Below, in pieces: positions 32,301 through 44,803 of a stretch of DNA of 59,582 bases (position 1 is its first letter; every line of letters starts with the position of its first letter). The notes beneath the pieces are model-generated. The model was given only the letters and a program-made list of their open reading frames with translations. It made no database searches and was not told the DNA's origin. This stretch comes from Fragilaria crotonensis (lineage: Eukaryota; Bacillariophyta; Fragilariophyceae; Fragilariales; Fragilariaceae): contig JAKSYS010000376.1 in the NCBI GenBank assembly GCA_022925895.1, forward strand, positions 1 through 59,582, given 5' to 3'. Position numbers and translations under genes: made by a program.

Positions 32301-35300
32301 GAGAATTGCCACTGTAAGATATGATTCGAACATTTCGATAACTCCAATGCTCCTCCACTAGCTGTCAAGAGATTCGTCCAACATTGGGCATTGGATTGCG
32401 TCTGAGACACGATTTGCTGGACCGTACGAGAGGAGCCGTCACTCGAAGGCATTCGTTTGACCGTTACAATCATCCACAAAGCCGATCAACCCTAGGTTGA
32501 CTCGGACGTCCCCTGGGTATCCCAGTACGTTGCCAAATCCGCTTGGGTATCGTAGCAATCGAATAGCGTACTGGAGAGGAAACACCAAATCGCCGGAGAA
32601 TTGGCACTTCCTTGACCAGTGCCATAAATAGGAAAGTCGCTTTCATGGTGATATCCAATAGGAGAAATACCGAGTTCTGTGCGCACATGAAATTCCGCTT
32701 GTTCAAGCGTAGATGCATTACTTTCGGTCACAGTGGCCGGAACCCCGAACTTCTGACTGACTGTCATTCCGAGATTCGGTATGATACGATCATAGCAAGC
32801 TGTTGCATCATAATTTGTGAGGACAACCGGTTTCCGAGTCGCCCGAGATCTCAAGTTGGAGCTCTTCAATGAATACTGGTTCGGTTGCATTCCGGAACGG
32901 TCTGGAGCCAAATTGGCCATCGTTCAATAAACGGAAGTCTTCTGCTTGATGCATGGCCGCGCGCCATTTTATACCGAGAAACAAGTTGAAGTCCGCTTCA
33001 TATATATGAATGACCCTGGTACGATGCAAGCGCACATTGTCAGGGTCCTTGAATAATATAGTATTAACCACTTTTTCCATCGCTGGAATGAATAACCTCG
33101 CTCCAGTGAATAATTCATCAGGGTTAATCGCAAACGACGTAAAGCTTGCTGTTTGGAATTCAACTCATCTCGTCGGGCCTTGAATTCCGGTGTCAACTCG
33201 TCATCTGCAGCGTCGGATGAATAATTATGTCTTGCAATGAGGGCTTTATAGTGTCCTAAATGCATACCCGATGGAGACGTTGTCGTAGATTCCGACCAAA
33301 TCTTCAGTTTATCGCAGAAATCGTCGTCGCTTATTGTCGGACGCGTTTTATCCACGAAGGTGTGGTGGGCATATTGAAGATGCTGTAAGAGCAATTTTAC
33401 ATTCTCATCATAACCCGAGCTATCGAATGTACCAAGCAAGATCTGTTGTTGAGTGACGCTCGTACCAGTGTAACCCAAAAGAGTAGACAAAGGCGGAATC
33501 GTGAAAGGTGTACCATGAGCCTGCCCAAAATGCTTTCTGTTCCTTTCCTGAAGGTGCCGAACAATCTCACTAGGGATATCGACTTGTGTCCACTGCGTGC
33601 AAGTTTTGGGATCATCGCCATCGTGTAATGGAATCTCTAACCGAACCACTCCTCCACGGTTAGTCTTTCCGCGGACATGCCGAAGCTTTTCGGTGACTGC
33701 CTTGATATCCTCAGCTTTCTTTAATCTCCGCAATCTCTGAGCTGTCACTTTATCCACTTTCAAGATGGATTTCTCTAACTCTTCTATCTTTTGTCGGCGT
33801 TCCATATTCCGAGTGACGTAGCTGTCCTTGACAATCCGACAAACCTCTTTATTCGCCCAACGAAGTAAACGCGAACAATGACTTGTATTCCGTGGAATTT
33901 CGTCAGTAGGCAAGTCTTCTCGGTACGCCTGAATTACACTGGAGCAATCAAATGTAGTTCGGAAGGCCGATAAACACTTTCGAAGGTAATGAACTCGTCG
34001 TCTCGCCCGAGCTAATTCCATGGACCACGCCGGTTCGCCAAACTGAGGGAGAGACTTTTCAGCGGCTAAACTGGCCGCTAACACGTCGCGGTCCAGTCGT
34101 TCCGCATATTGATGCCTGTTCCTTCATGCGTTAACCGTTCGCATCGTTCGAAAGCATTATGTTTCAAAAGTAGCTCATACATTGCATCAATGTATACAGT
34201 GACTTGATGAGGATTGTTAGCCTTGAGCATGCGCCTCGTTGGAGTTGCCAAGTCTTGAGTCGGGCTTCCGAAGAGTATGTCAGTATGAAAGTCGATGAAG
34301 AATCCTCGATGATCAGAAGACAATCGGGCGTTAAAGGCGTCATAGCCCATCGAAATCATTGCGTCTTTGAATCGCATACTGCCTAAAGCGTAGTCTAAAC
34401 ACTTGGAACCGCGAGCATACGTTGCTGGGACTTTGGATGAATGCCGACAAGTACTTAAGTTCACCAGGTTCAATTCTCCTGCCACGAAACTCAGACCATC
34501 GGGATCAGAACCGAACTCTTCATTAAAATCGCCTACTAACAGGATATCGGATCCTGCGCGTTGATAGTACCTTAAAGAGGCCAACAGATCTCGACGAAAA
34601 GCAGACCTTGGATTCTGCACCGCGTCGTTGGATTGCAGCAACAGACTCCTATGTTGACCAGCCACGGTTAGATTTCCTTCTTGCGCCCGCGTTTATCAAC
34701 CGGTTGATATGCCGAGACAATGACCAATTTGATCCCCGACTGACCGACAAACTCTTGGATCACCCATCGGCCCCACCGGTCTTGTGTTTGGTGTATGATT
34801 CGCCCGGAGAAACTTCCAATCGTTAGAAGGAACGTCCCCCCGGGTTTATATGGCGTCATAAATGGAATAGGAGTTGTCCCTGCGATGAACTTGGTTCGGT
34901 TCCAGTATTGTTTAACGGTATCGTACAAAATGCTACGAATACTCATTTGCGTTACATCAAGATTATGCTCTTGACCGCAAAAAACATCCGCTTGAACTTC
35001 TTGAATAACAGCACACACATCGTTAAGTTGTCCTCCACGCCTATCGATTGAAAGTCCATTTACATTTTGAACATACACTCGAGTATGATTCGGTGCTTTG
35101 GGAGTTAAAAGATCTCCCCATGGATTATTCTCACAAAGATTACTCCGAGTAAGGAAACAAGGTCGTCGCCCACGAGGGCCTGATACGTCCAACTCAGTCG
35201 GTGCTGTGGATCTGCTGAAAAGATTTTTCCATTGTGCCTGTGCGCGCTCTAACGATGGATTGACATTTGAAGGAGGTGGGTCAACGATGTCGATTCCCAA

Positions 35301-35339
35301 ACCTTCTCCCTGCATCTCGTGTTCCGCTGGAGGAATCAT
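29374..35339 (-). pseudogene. LINE ORF2: AP endonuclease, reverse transcriptase, RNase H, zinc knuckle
   Basis: ORF2 starts at ATG 35339. The endonuclease carries VYVQNVNGLS, CGQEHNL, LLVGDFNEEF (about 34525) and SDHRGFFIDF (about 34310). The reverse transcriptase carries YDATACYDRI (about 32800), GTGQGSANSPAIWCF (about 32605) and the catalytic GFVDDCNG (about 32475). RNase H shows GVSDGSD (about 30917), SESYGLLSLL, ATDSQSLIDT and HVKGHQD...NVDADGQAS (about 30500-30440). A CPSCQR...H...C knuckle follows near 30100. The frame is broken near 34665, 34080, 33050, 32900, 32480, 32000 and 31340; the last 656 codons are intact. All catalytic motifs survive, so this is a young copy or one with base-calling indels. 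Confidence 0.8.
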
Positions 35340-38300
35340 GAGTCACTCGCTCCAGCGTGATCCAATGAAGAATTGTATTGTGGATCAAGGGGAGCCGTTT
35401 GTTGAGTGTTGTTATGTTGGTAATCCGTTACGTCCGTATCCGACGATGGATTGTGCCTACTGACGTCCTGTTGGTCTGAGGTGCGATTGCTTTGATATTC
35501 AAACGTGGTATCGAGATTCGTGCAAACGTCCATATACTCTGCGTCTACCTGCTCTGGATAATCTTCTTGTAAGCGCGAATGATCAGACTCTTCCAAATGA
35601 AACTTCTTGTTCCCAACTAATTTCCGATGTGACCGTTGTTTCTTCTTCTCCGGAGAGCAATAGACGATGGATGAAGCTGATGAGTCAACTGAATTAGCAT
35701 GTGACTGTGACGACCCAGAGTCGGAGCTCGCGCTACTGGTAGAATAATTGTCGACGCCCGCTCTTTGTGCATTGTCCGAAGACGTGGCTGGTTTTTTATG
35801 CACTCGAGTAGTGGTTGTAGCTTGTGTGCGATCGGATTCCATTTTGTGGCCAAATCTTCCATAAATGCGGACAGCTTTTCGAAGTGCGCATGTAGATCAA
35901 GCATTGTTGTCGACATCTTATGTTGGTTCTCCATATTCGTGATCAATCTTTGTTCATCGCTGCGAATTGCTCAGTATTTTGAATTTTCATTTCTTCCATG
36001 TCTGTGGAAATGTGTTTCTGTGCCTCGCTTGACTTCTCCATATGTTCTGTTACTATCTCCAGTTTATCGGTGACCGCGGCTAATTTCTTATCGAGATCAT
36101 CAATCCGACTGAATTGTTGCTCAATCGACAATAAACGCTGCGATGATTTCTTCCTGACACATCGAGTGCATCCAATTTCTGCTGCATCGATTGTTCCAAT
36201 TCCGAGAATCTTGCATCCGCCGAATACTTAGACGCGTGAGTAAGTGAATGTGTTGACCCTGTACTTTTATCTTCGTCCGTCCCAATAGATGTACCTCCGA
36301 AACTATTGAGATCCTCCGAAGCGTGTCTCTTGTTTGCGAACGCTGTTTGGTTACGATCATGAACATTAAGCTGTGCCGCTTCGACTGGAGTTGGCCACTC
36401 CGAACTCTTATTCGATCGTGCGCGGGCGTGATTCGTGCCCCACGCTCTCTCTCTTCCTTCTGCGATTGGCGGTGACTTTGTGCCTAATTCCTGAGTGGGT
36501 TGATTCCATTCTGCTGCCGATGAAAGTTTATCAAGAAACGATACATTAGCTTCGACTTCCGCTTGGATATGTATGACATCGGGTAGTCCAGGGAGATTAT
36601 CTCTGTAGCGTGCCTCACGTTTATTTGGAGGATACAATCGCGATTTGTACATCCGCCACTCCTGTTGGACCTTCTGGAAATACTGACTTGGGACCAACAA
36701 ATATGCTTTGTGATCCGGGGTTCCGTTTACCACGTCGCACAATGCCGAGGAAATATTGTCGGTAGCCTGAAGTTGTGAGGCCCATTCGCGAGTGGATCTT
36801 TCGGTCGTGGTGCCATCTTCGTTGTACTCAACTCTCGTCTGATCTAAATGATTAATGTTCGGTGACATAGTGATGGCTTTCAACGATCTTGCCCACCTCT
36901 CATGAACTTGAAAATGGCTGCGAATTTTTTCATCCGTCATAGTGCCCAATGCGTAACGTGGAATGAACAATGCACTCCCATGACCTGTCAAGACTAGAAG
37001 CAATGCCTGGCATAGAGGCATGACATGTTTCTCCCCACAATGGATACGGAGGTGAGGAATCAATTGGTCCATGGGAGTCTTTTTGTAACGCACGACGTCA
37101 AAGTACGGGGTATTTTTTGGAAGCAAACTTCGTAAGAACTGAGTGTAGCGATGAACTTGTGTGGTGTTTGGCGCTTTCAGCAGAATGTACCCTGCGTTGA
37201 CCATCTTTCCACTCGTGCTGCTTGAATTCGAAATTGAGACTTCCAGTTTTAAGGACTTGAAGGTCCTCGTTGTTTTGTTTGACCGCACCCACTGGCCTGG
37301 AGTGACACTAAAACCGATTCGAAGCCCGAAGATGATCTGAGACTGTGAATGAGCCATCGTGATAGTCGGCGTAATAAAATCGCGAAGTTCGACAGCTGTC
37401 ATATTCTGCGCTGATTTAAACACCGACAAATCTTCACTCTCCCAACGATACAAATTACCAACTTCCGGAGGAACCATAGTTTGGACGATCTCGTGGATGG
37501 TTTCGTTCATTTTCTTTTTATCCTTTTCGTACTCATGAGTATTCTCTGGTGGAGTCCATTTGACAGTTACTCGGTGCGTGCCATCGTTTGTTGGAATATT
37601 TGGATGAGGTGGAGGTTTCGACATTATGGTCGTGGTGCCTTGAGATGCGATATCGGGGCCTTGATTGTCATTTATGACGAACATCTCTTCTTCTCTTTCT
37701 TCTTCATCTTCCTCGGTAACTGTAGTAACAGGTGGTAATCCTTGAGACCAAGATAATTTAGAGGATCGTTTCTTGTTCGGACGATTTGCAACCGTTAAGA
37801 CTGATTTACTCAAACTACTAGGGACGACATTTCTGAAGAAGCACGGGACCTGGGAGTGACGATGGGATGAGTACTAGCGGGAAGTTGTTCTTGAGCGGTG
37901 GAATTCGGAGGACTTTTCGAACGTCTGCGTCGTTGGACTGGAATCCATGCCGACTGATCGTCCGTATCCATACGGTGCATGAAGGGCATTGTCTTCCATG
38001 AGTACGCCAACGTATCGGTTTCATTTAGAGTCATGGGATCAAAATGGAGAAGATAGACTCGAGAGACATCCATAGCCCATTTGTTCAACAATGGGGGAAT
38101 ATGCATTTCTTGATCAATATAGAAGCGAAAGTTATACCAAATCGCTCGATGAACTTGGAGCGGATTTGTCTCCATCGCCTCCCATAGTTTATCGCAATCA
38201 AAACAGTCTTCGAATACGAAGAAACCGAGAAGAAGATAACGACACCACTGCTCTTTCGTTCCTTTCTGGCGATAAGCATACGCGTTAGCCTCGCGGCGAG

Positions 38301-38451
38301 CTCGTTCCTCAGATGAGAACCAATCTGGTCCTTCGATCGTCGGATGAGGGAGCCAATTGTCACATTGGAAACCCTCCAACGGTTGCAACGGGTCCCAATC
38401 CTTGGGATAAGCGGATGGAATCACAAGAGCCGTTCCATCGGTCATGGTCAT
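35336..38451 (-). pseudogene. LINE ORF1: long RNA-binding-type protein with C-terminal coiled coil
   Basis: Reading starts at ATG 38451 and continues over frame changes near 37811, 36125, 35945 and 35840, for about 1,000 codons in total. I recognise no named domain. The central 550-codon block is well folded in character (for example YRWESEDLSVFKSAQNMTAV and HVMPLCQALLLVLTGHG). It is followed by a heptad-patterned segment (RIDDLDKKLAAVTDKLEIVT) typical of an ORF1 multimerisation coiled coil. The tail is Ser-rich and basic-acidic mixed. Its stop codon overlaps the ORF2 start as ATGA. By analogy with other LINEs it would bind element RNA. Confidence 0.6.
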
Positions 38452-38548
38452 GGTGCTTGGGGTACGCGACAACTTCCTATTTGGTGTACGCAATTACGGA
38501 CTGCGGACAGACTGTACTTGCGAAACTCTAAACTAGAAAATTGTGTGT

Positions 38549-38565
38549 AAGACGAAGTCAAGCTA
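38549..38565. repeat. Right 17-bp target-site duplication of the LINE
   Basis: Exact copy of 29225-29241. Confidence 0.85.
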
Positions 38566-39196
38566 GTATAACAGCACCGGAACACAACGAGGACATCAGC
38601 GACATTCAAGAAATCATTCCACTACATTAACACAACAAAGCAACGGATACACACCAAAACAATGCGTAAGCTTACATCATTTATAAACAACTCATACTAC
38701 TCACCATCTACAGGTCCTGCGGAAATAGGCACGGCCATGCTGAGTCCGCAGGAGTTGTTGTGACAGCATATACGCAGCCGACGAGAAGTGAAGACTTTAC
38801 TTGAAGACGAGACGGATCTCTGGAAAATGACGTGGTGGCCGGAAAGACCCATAACCGGTCAGTCCTAGAACTCCGCAAGTGACGACCGGATGAAGAGGAG
38901 TAATCCGGGCCACGGACCAACAGTGGGGAGGCAGATGTATCCACCCAAGGGCGCTACTTCGTAGGCGCCACCTCTTGAGGGAGCTAGGTGCCATCATGGA
39001 ATGGGTAGCGGTGAGTTTTCGCACCCGGCGTGGAACAGGCCGAAGTTCAGAGGCGCGAGCAGAGACGACACGACTTGAAAGCGAGAACGTTGTGAACCGA
39101 TTATCTCCGTTAAGGGACGTCATGACTAGACCTGGAAGCCGGCCCCGGAACCTGTCCAACTAGAAACAGGCCACAGACTACAACGAGAAACGGGGA
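38566..39196 (+). other. 3' part of the LTR element, ending in a purine-rich tract
   Basis: This is the continuation of the LTR retrotransposon beyond the nested LINE. No protein domain is recognisable. The last bases before the 3' LTR-like repeat (GAGAAACGGGGA, 39185-39196) form a polypurine tract of the kind that primes plus-strand synthesis. Confidence 0.5.
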
Positions 39197-39373
39197 TGTA
39201 ACGTGAGACGATATGTAATGTAACTGTCCGTCACCCGTGGAACGAGGATGTCGCCCTCCAGGTTCAGACTCATCTTCAACCTCACATCAATCATCCAGTT
39301 ACAATAGGAGAACAATAACCATGTCAGACGATCTACGACGGGCCTACCTCATGGGGGACTCCCACTCGTTATA
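39197..39373 (+). repeat. 3' LTR-like repeat
   Basis: Direct copy of 22917-23100, starting TGTAACGTGAGACGATA directly after the polypurine tract. Similarity stops at CACTCGTTATA; beyond it the two copies differ. Either the LTR is about 180 bp long or this copy is truncated. Confidence 0.6.
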
Positions 39374-42300
39374 GCGGAACGATGTCGCAAGGAGGTGAAC
39401 GATTCTGCACCGTAAGGTTCTGAACACCCTCCAACGTATGACACAACTCCAACAGCCTACTACATTCCAACTGCAACTTGTGGAAATGAAGCTGGATTGA
39501 CAGTTTCTTTCAAGAAATGTCGAATGCGGTTGTGATGATTGTGAAAAGAGCGAGGCATGTGGCAGCTAGAATTATTAAGTTGTCAAATCCAAGGTGTTCC
39601 GCAAAATTAAATTTGTTGAAAAGTGCGGAAATGTTCCAGAAGGCTTTTGTTAAGGTATTACAGTTTGAAAGGGTACTGCCAAACAATCATGGGCTGCTGT
39701 ATCAGTTGATGTATACTGAACATTTTTATAACACTAGGATCTTGAACATAAAGAGTTGATTGTGAGGAGCAGCCAATCAGCTTCCAAAATTGCATGGAGA
39801 GCAATCTGCACAATTGCTGATTTGTTCCATAAATGCAGAAAAGACTTCTTCACAATTGAAGAATTCTGTACGCTCAGAGGAGCGACATCGGAAAGAGAAG
39901 GGGGCACTCTGGTTTTGACTGATTCTTCTTGGAATGCATAGTATATGGGGCAAATACATTGAAAGACGTATAGAAAACAATGCTTGACTGCTTCGGAGGC
40001 ACAAGCAAGATCCTTCAACAAGGCAGACGCCAAAGGTGAAGCAAATGGAAGGCAGAAAATGAAAGAACAAAGAGACTCCCAAGAAAGTACACCACCAAAA
40101 AGAAAAAGGCGCTGTAAGTAAGCAGGTGGTGGAAACGCACTGGAATGGCACGGTTAAATCAACTGTACAATCTTGTTTACGGGACAGGGCAAGCCCTCAT
40201 TCAGAAAACTGGAACACAAGTTGCTGGCTTCTGCATGACTCGCTCAGGCTGGAATGAGCTATGACATGATGAACAACAGGATGATAGTATCAGTCATAAC
40301 AATGTGCTGGAAAAGTGGAAGCAATGCCCATTGAAGCAGCATCATGGGACTCTGGCAAAGACTTGATGCAAGCACTTCTGAGTTATAAAACAATCACTGC
40401 TGATAAGATGACAACAAAGTAAGAGGAACAAATTTTATAAATGATGGAGATCACACTTTAAGCAATGTCTGTTGTGTATTGAACAATGCAATATTGATGA
40501 TTCAAACATTTATGATGAGTTTGCAACAGAAAATTTAAGAATAGATTCAAGAAAATTTGAAAAGTGGCTTTCTTGAGTGAACTAATTAATGCATACAAGG
40601 TCACCAACTAGTTCAAGATGTTTGCATTTGCTGCTTCTTTGCAATATTGAAAGTGTACTTCCATCATTAGCGCCACCTCACCACTTTCTTGTCGGGTCTC
40701 CTTTGTGACGCAATGCAGAGCCTTATGAACTTCACTGCATCATCCTTCAATCATATGCAAGGATCAACAACGTAAATGTCAGAACAGACCGCTACTTTCA
40801 AAAGTTGATAAAATCTCTCCATCATTGCTGGAAATGTTTGTATCAAGCAAGCGACCACTGACCCGGGATGCTGTACTGCCTTCTGAGCTGGAGACACAAG
40901 GGTCAATATCATGCAGTAGAAGCATGTCCATCATGAGGACGTTTTTAACGTGCAGCAATTCTGCGGGCAGTGGCATGTGATGAGGTGTGGGAATCGCAGG
41001 TTCGCATTGGTTGTCTCAATGGTGGCATTCAAGGAACACTGTTGCTTTGCCGTTAGAACTGGTAACAGATTGCCGGGGCATTCTCGTACCACGTGACCAT
41101 TTTTCAGTTTACCACCAGTCGTTTCTTCTGCAGGATTCTTGTTCAGCAGTGCTATTGATTCATCAAAGCTATCTTAATAGATCAAAATGCTTGCAACATC
41201 TTCTCTTGACAACCGAAAATGACAGTCGCTACTACTGCTCTCTTCTTTCGGGTTGTCAGGAACGTCTGGACCTGTCATCCGCCATCGTTGTAATGTCACA
41301 TGAGGTCAGGCATTTCTTTTGCGTTTTCAAACCTCTATCTCCGGTATTCTTCCAAATTAATGCCTTTCCTGACATTGTTGCAAGCTCTGGTCTCAAAATT
41401 CATCGTTCAGAGATCCCGACAGACCTCTGATTGATTGAAGAGAGTTCACCACATTGTTCAGTAATGCCATTGCTTTGTCTATGAGTGTAGCTATTGTGCC
41501 ATGCATAAGTCAAGCTACCTGTCAATCTATTGTGTTTTGGCTGTTTTCATTAGTTCCTGTTGGTACTCTTTGTTGCAATAGCCTGCGCATCTGTGTGAAG
41601 TACCAATGCTTATAATGTTGAAGTGGATCTGCCGCCATTGCATTTTCAGAAGCTGCTGGTGATCTCACTGCCTCTACTATCCTACTAATTGTCTCCTCAT
41701 TCAGCCAACTTTTGTTGATGTGATTTCTCAACATTCCTATGGTCAACAGGCAAGGGTTGGCTTCAGTCATTGCCTTAGTACACTTGAGGACGCTGCAATT
41801 GTTGGCTTTTTTGACTTCAAGAACATTCTGTGGTGCAACAATGTTTTTTCCATGCTAGTAGTTAACATATAGTAATCACAATGGTTGGCTGGCCTCTTGT
41901 AAGTTAAAGGTCTTCTTCTGATCTTGGGCAAGGTGTCCTTGAAAAACCTCCACCTTCTTGACATCTGGTGGTGTACAATTTGTTCAGCTTGTCAAGAAGA
42001 TGCATGCCATGCTGGCATAAAGACGAGAACGTGGCAGTATGATGGGTCTCTGGAGATTCTCACAGATGTGAGATATCAATATGTCACAGTATCATTTAGC
42101 ATGAATTTCTAAGAAATTAAGAAACAAGCATTCAAGTTCAGTATTTCTAAACGGGAGGCCCACAGTGATGAATGAAAATCTTGAGCAGCTAGTGTCTATT
42201 TCAGGCGTCCAAAACATATTGGACGTACTGAGTTACTGTCCACTCAACCTCACTTGCCGACAAGTTAATGTACACAGGAGAATAAATAAAATTTGAACTA

Positions 42301-42843
42301 ATTATCGGGTTATCACCTCATCCGAACCGTTAGGTCCAGAGTCCAGAATGTGTACCCAAATATGCTTTATCTGAACAAAACAATTTGAGTATCTTTTGAA
42401 TAAGGGGCCGGAAATCATCTCTCTATTATAATGTCATACATTAGCTATGACATACCTGGTTGGTACTACATGTACTGGTACCTGGTACAAGTACCATGGT
42501 AGCAGGATTCAGGTTGTATCTGCATACTCGGAGTACAATACAGTAACTGGTACTTGGAGTACTACAGTACTGTACTACACGCCTAATCCGAGGACCAGGT
42601 CGTACAGGTTTACTGAAGTACCATGTACAAGGTAGTAGTATGCATACTAAGTACGAGTACTGCTGGGAGTACTGCATACACATAATTAGCCGACACCACA
42701 TGTAGTACGGGCGTACTGAGTACACAGTATGAACTTAACTTCTTGGAACCTTGGAGTCCGACCATTGTACCTTGTACATACCACACCAAATCCCAGTCCA
42801 CGAAGAAGAGCTCAGCTAGCTAGTTTAGGGTTTAAGCACACGT
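39374..42843. other. Decayed repeat-like DNA, no assignable gene
   Basis: The stretch shows many short frames on both strands, for example + at 39517-39759 and 40987-41430, and - at 41522-41964. They have some codon-like character but no domain I can name. The pattern suggests a degraded transposon. The segment 42440-42800 is extremely rich in GTAC words (10 in 42461-42580) and is a spacer. Confidence 0.45.
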
Positions 42844-44803
42844 TTAGGAAGTCAGTGACTCCAGTGTGGTGCCATTGATGACCTTGGTTGTGACAATTAC
42901 GATGTGATACGGAAAGGAGCCCCGCTTGCTCAGGAACCGAAGCGCTGCAATCTCCATGTACGTGACCCCTCCAACATAGACGACAACAAGAGTTGGCTTT
43001 CCGTCACTTTAGTCTCCGCGAAAGCGCCCAGGCTCTGCGTCGGCTTAGTTTGGAGTGACGAAGCAAAGTCTAGTGGAGGACTTTGCTGCATGATATCAAC
43101 CAACCGCCCTGGTAAGTCCTTCAGAAATTCGTCCTTGCCTTTCCACCCTTTAACGGCAGTCTGCAGCAATCGCACAGAAAGTGGAGCGTACCGCTGGAAA
43201 CATACGAAACATCGTCCGGCTCAACAGGATCAACCTCTGCATTGATCAAGATCATGGTCTTGCGGATGTTGCTGAATACAGCCGCAGAATCCATCAATCT
43301 CGCCGACGCACCAGGCCCGCCTTCTCCAAGTTATTAAGAACAAACATATAATGATATCCATACGTTTGGACCAAATCTCGTCGCAACGAATCGTACTTGG
43401 AAGACTTGATTCCACCTCCCGCAAGTGATTGTAAGGCCAACAGTTTCAGGACTTGCAGAGGAGGGTGCTGGGTTGCTATTAGCTCCTCCAAAATATCGTA
43501 GCACACTTCCCCCTCGACCATGGATCGTTCGGTTTGCCATCGCTCACGAAAGCTGGATTCTTCCGAGTTAGCCTTCACTAGTTCCGCGAGATGGATGTGG
43601 TTTGTAAGCGAACGCAAGTTCTTGGTAAAGATAGGAATCTGTTTGACAAACTGATGGATCTCGTCAGGTCCTTCTTCTTTTCTTTGTTTGTAAAGTTGGC
43701 GTGAGACTGTTGTAGAGCCTTGGCTTGATTTTGAAGAAACAGGCAAACTTTTCATGTTGGTCCCTCACTTCCATGTACAGTGCATCTGACCCGTTCACAC
43801 CAAGGGCGACTTGCTCTGGTTCAGCATCATCAGGGTTGATAACCTGCGTTGACCTTTAAAAATCCACAATCGATCCCCACCACCTGATCCAGCAATCCTT
43901 CGTACGTCAGAGGAGTCAACATCGGTGTCAACATGTCCACCTTGCGATCGATCACCATCATTGCACGAACATTCTCTGCAGGAATTTCGTAGGATGATTG
44001 TCCTGCAAGATGTTGCTCGAGACGCATTGTTGTCATTTTCTTTACCACTTCTTCACCCAGAGGCCCCAATGCCTGTAGCCTTGGAATGGTACCCACCACG
44101 TCTTGAATCTTGAGTAAGGCCCTCGCCACAGTGGCGATGAGAGATGACGGTGTGCCTTCGATTTCGCATTCTTTCAAGGCATCAGGATATTCCAGCGACA
44201 AAAGGTCGGACTCGAGAGGAAAGACGTCGGTCTGCAGTCGATGTATCGTGACATTCGGCAAACTATTGATTCCCAAATTTGAGAGGATCTTGTGACACAT
44301 AGAAGTTGCTTGAGGAATATAGACGATGCGATGATGTGTCCGACTTTTCCAGTTCTTAATACGGTTCGACACATGTATAGTGTGCGTCAATGATGAAGGC
44401 CGGAGAAAATAGGTGACAACGTCGACTTTTTCGTCCCAGACGTCAGCGATTGGAAGTGGAGATGGATCTGAATTAAACTGAGAAATTTTGTCAGGAAGCA
44501 CTTTAGTCCCGATTATTTGTAGGCCATGAGGCAATGGAAAGAATTGTGCCGCGTCCCAGTTTTTCTTTCCCTTGAAGACTCGGCCATGTGGATCAGACAA
44601 GACCTGTCGCATTAAGAAGTACGCAAACTTTCGCAACCAAACACCAAAAGCTGCCGTCCAGGAATTGATTGAAGGAGGGAGAGGAGCATCTCACGATTGT
44701 CGATCCTCAAAGCAGCCGGCAATGCTGGGACCGGATTTAAAGGAGATACAGGAGGCAGAATCACGTCAGCATCCTTGCTGGCCGTAACTGGTCGACCTTG
44801 CAT
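42844..44803 (-). CDS. VPS33: VPS33, Sec1/Munc18 protein of HOPS/CORVET, with several frame breaks
   Basis: The locus reads as one SM protein of about 650 codons from ATG 44803 to a TAA at 42846-42844. Recognisable stretches, in order: REMLLSLLQSIPGRQLLV, VVTYFLRPS, HRIVYIPQATSMCHKIL, MMVIDRKVDMLTPMLTPLTYEGLLD (the SM hallmark), ALGVNGSDALYMEVRDQH, DEIHQFVKQIP, LKLLALQSLAGGGIKSSKYDSLRRDLVQTYG, YAPLSVRLLQTAVKGW and VVVYVGGVTYMEIAALRFLS. VPS33 clasps SNARE bundles within the HOPS and CORVET tethers to drive endosome and vacuole fusion. Single-base shifts fall near 44620, 43850, 43733, 43680, 43290, 43190 and 43010. Conserved residues resume immediately after each, so sequence error is favoured. 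A pseudogene is the alternative. Confidence 0.8.

Larger units (their letters stand above)
29242..38548 (-). mobile_element. Non-LTR retrotransposon (LINE) with AP endonuclease, RT and RNase H, 9.3 kb
   Basis: The element lies on the minus strand between 17-bp target duplications. It has a large ORF1 (about 38451-35336) and an ORF2 with endonuclease, reverse transcriptase, RNase H and a terminal Cys/His knuckle (35339-29374). The 3' end at the left border finishes in a TATATATA run instead of poly(A). It inserted into the C-terminal coding region of an LTR retrotransposon. Domain order matches LINEs with APE endonuclease plus RNase H (I-like lineages in the broad sense); the exact clade cannot be fixed by eye. 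Confidence 0.85.

Noticed and set aside
36080-37813. A separate 577-aa protein beginning at 37813
   Set aside because: The first codon is TTG, and one missing base joins it to the preceding frame. It is the middle of LINE ORF1.
29374-38451. Treating the LINE reading frames as separate host genes
   Set aside because: Endonuclease, RT and RNase H motifs occur in order within one unit bounded by a target duplication.
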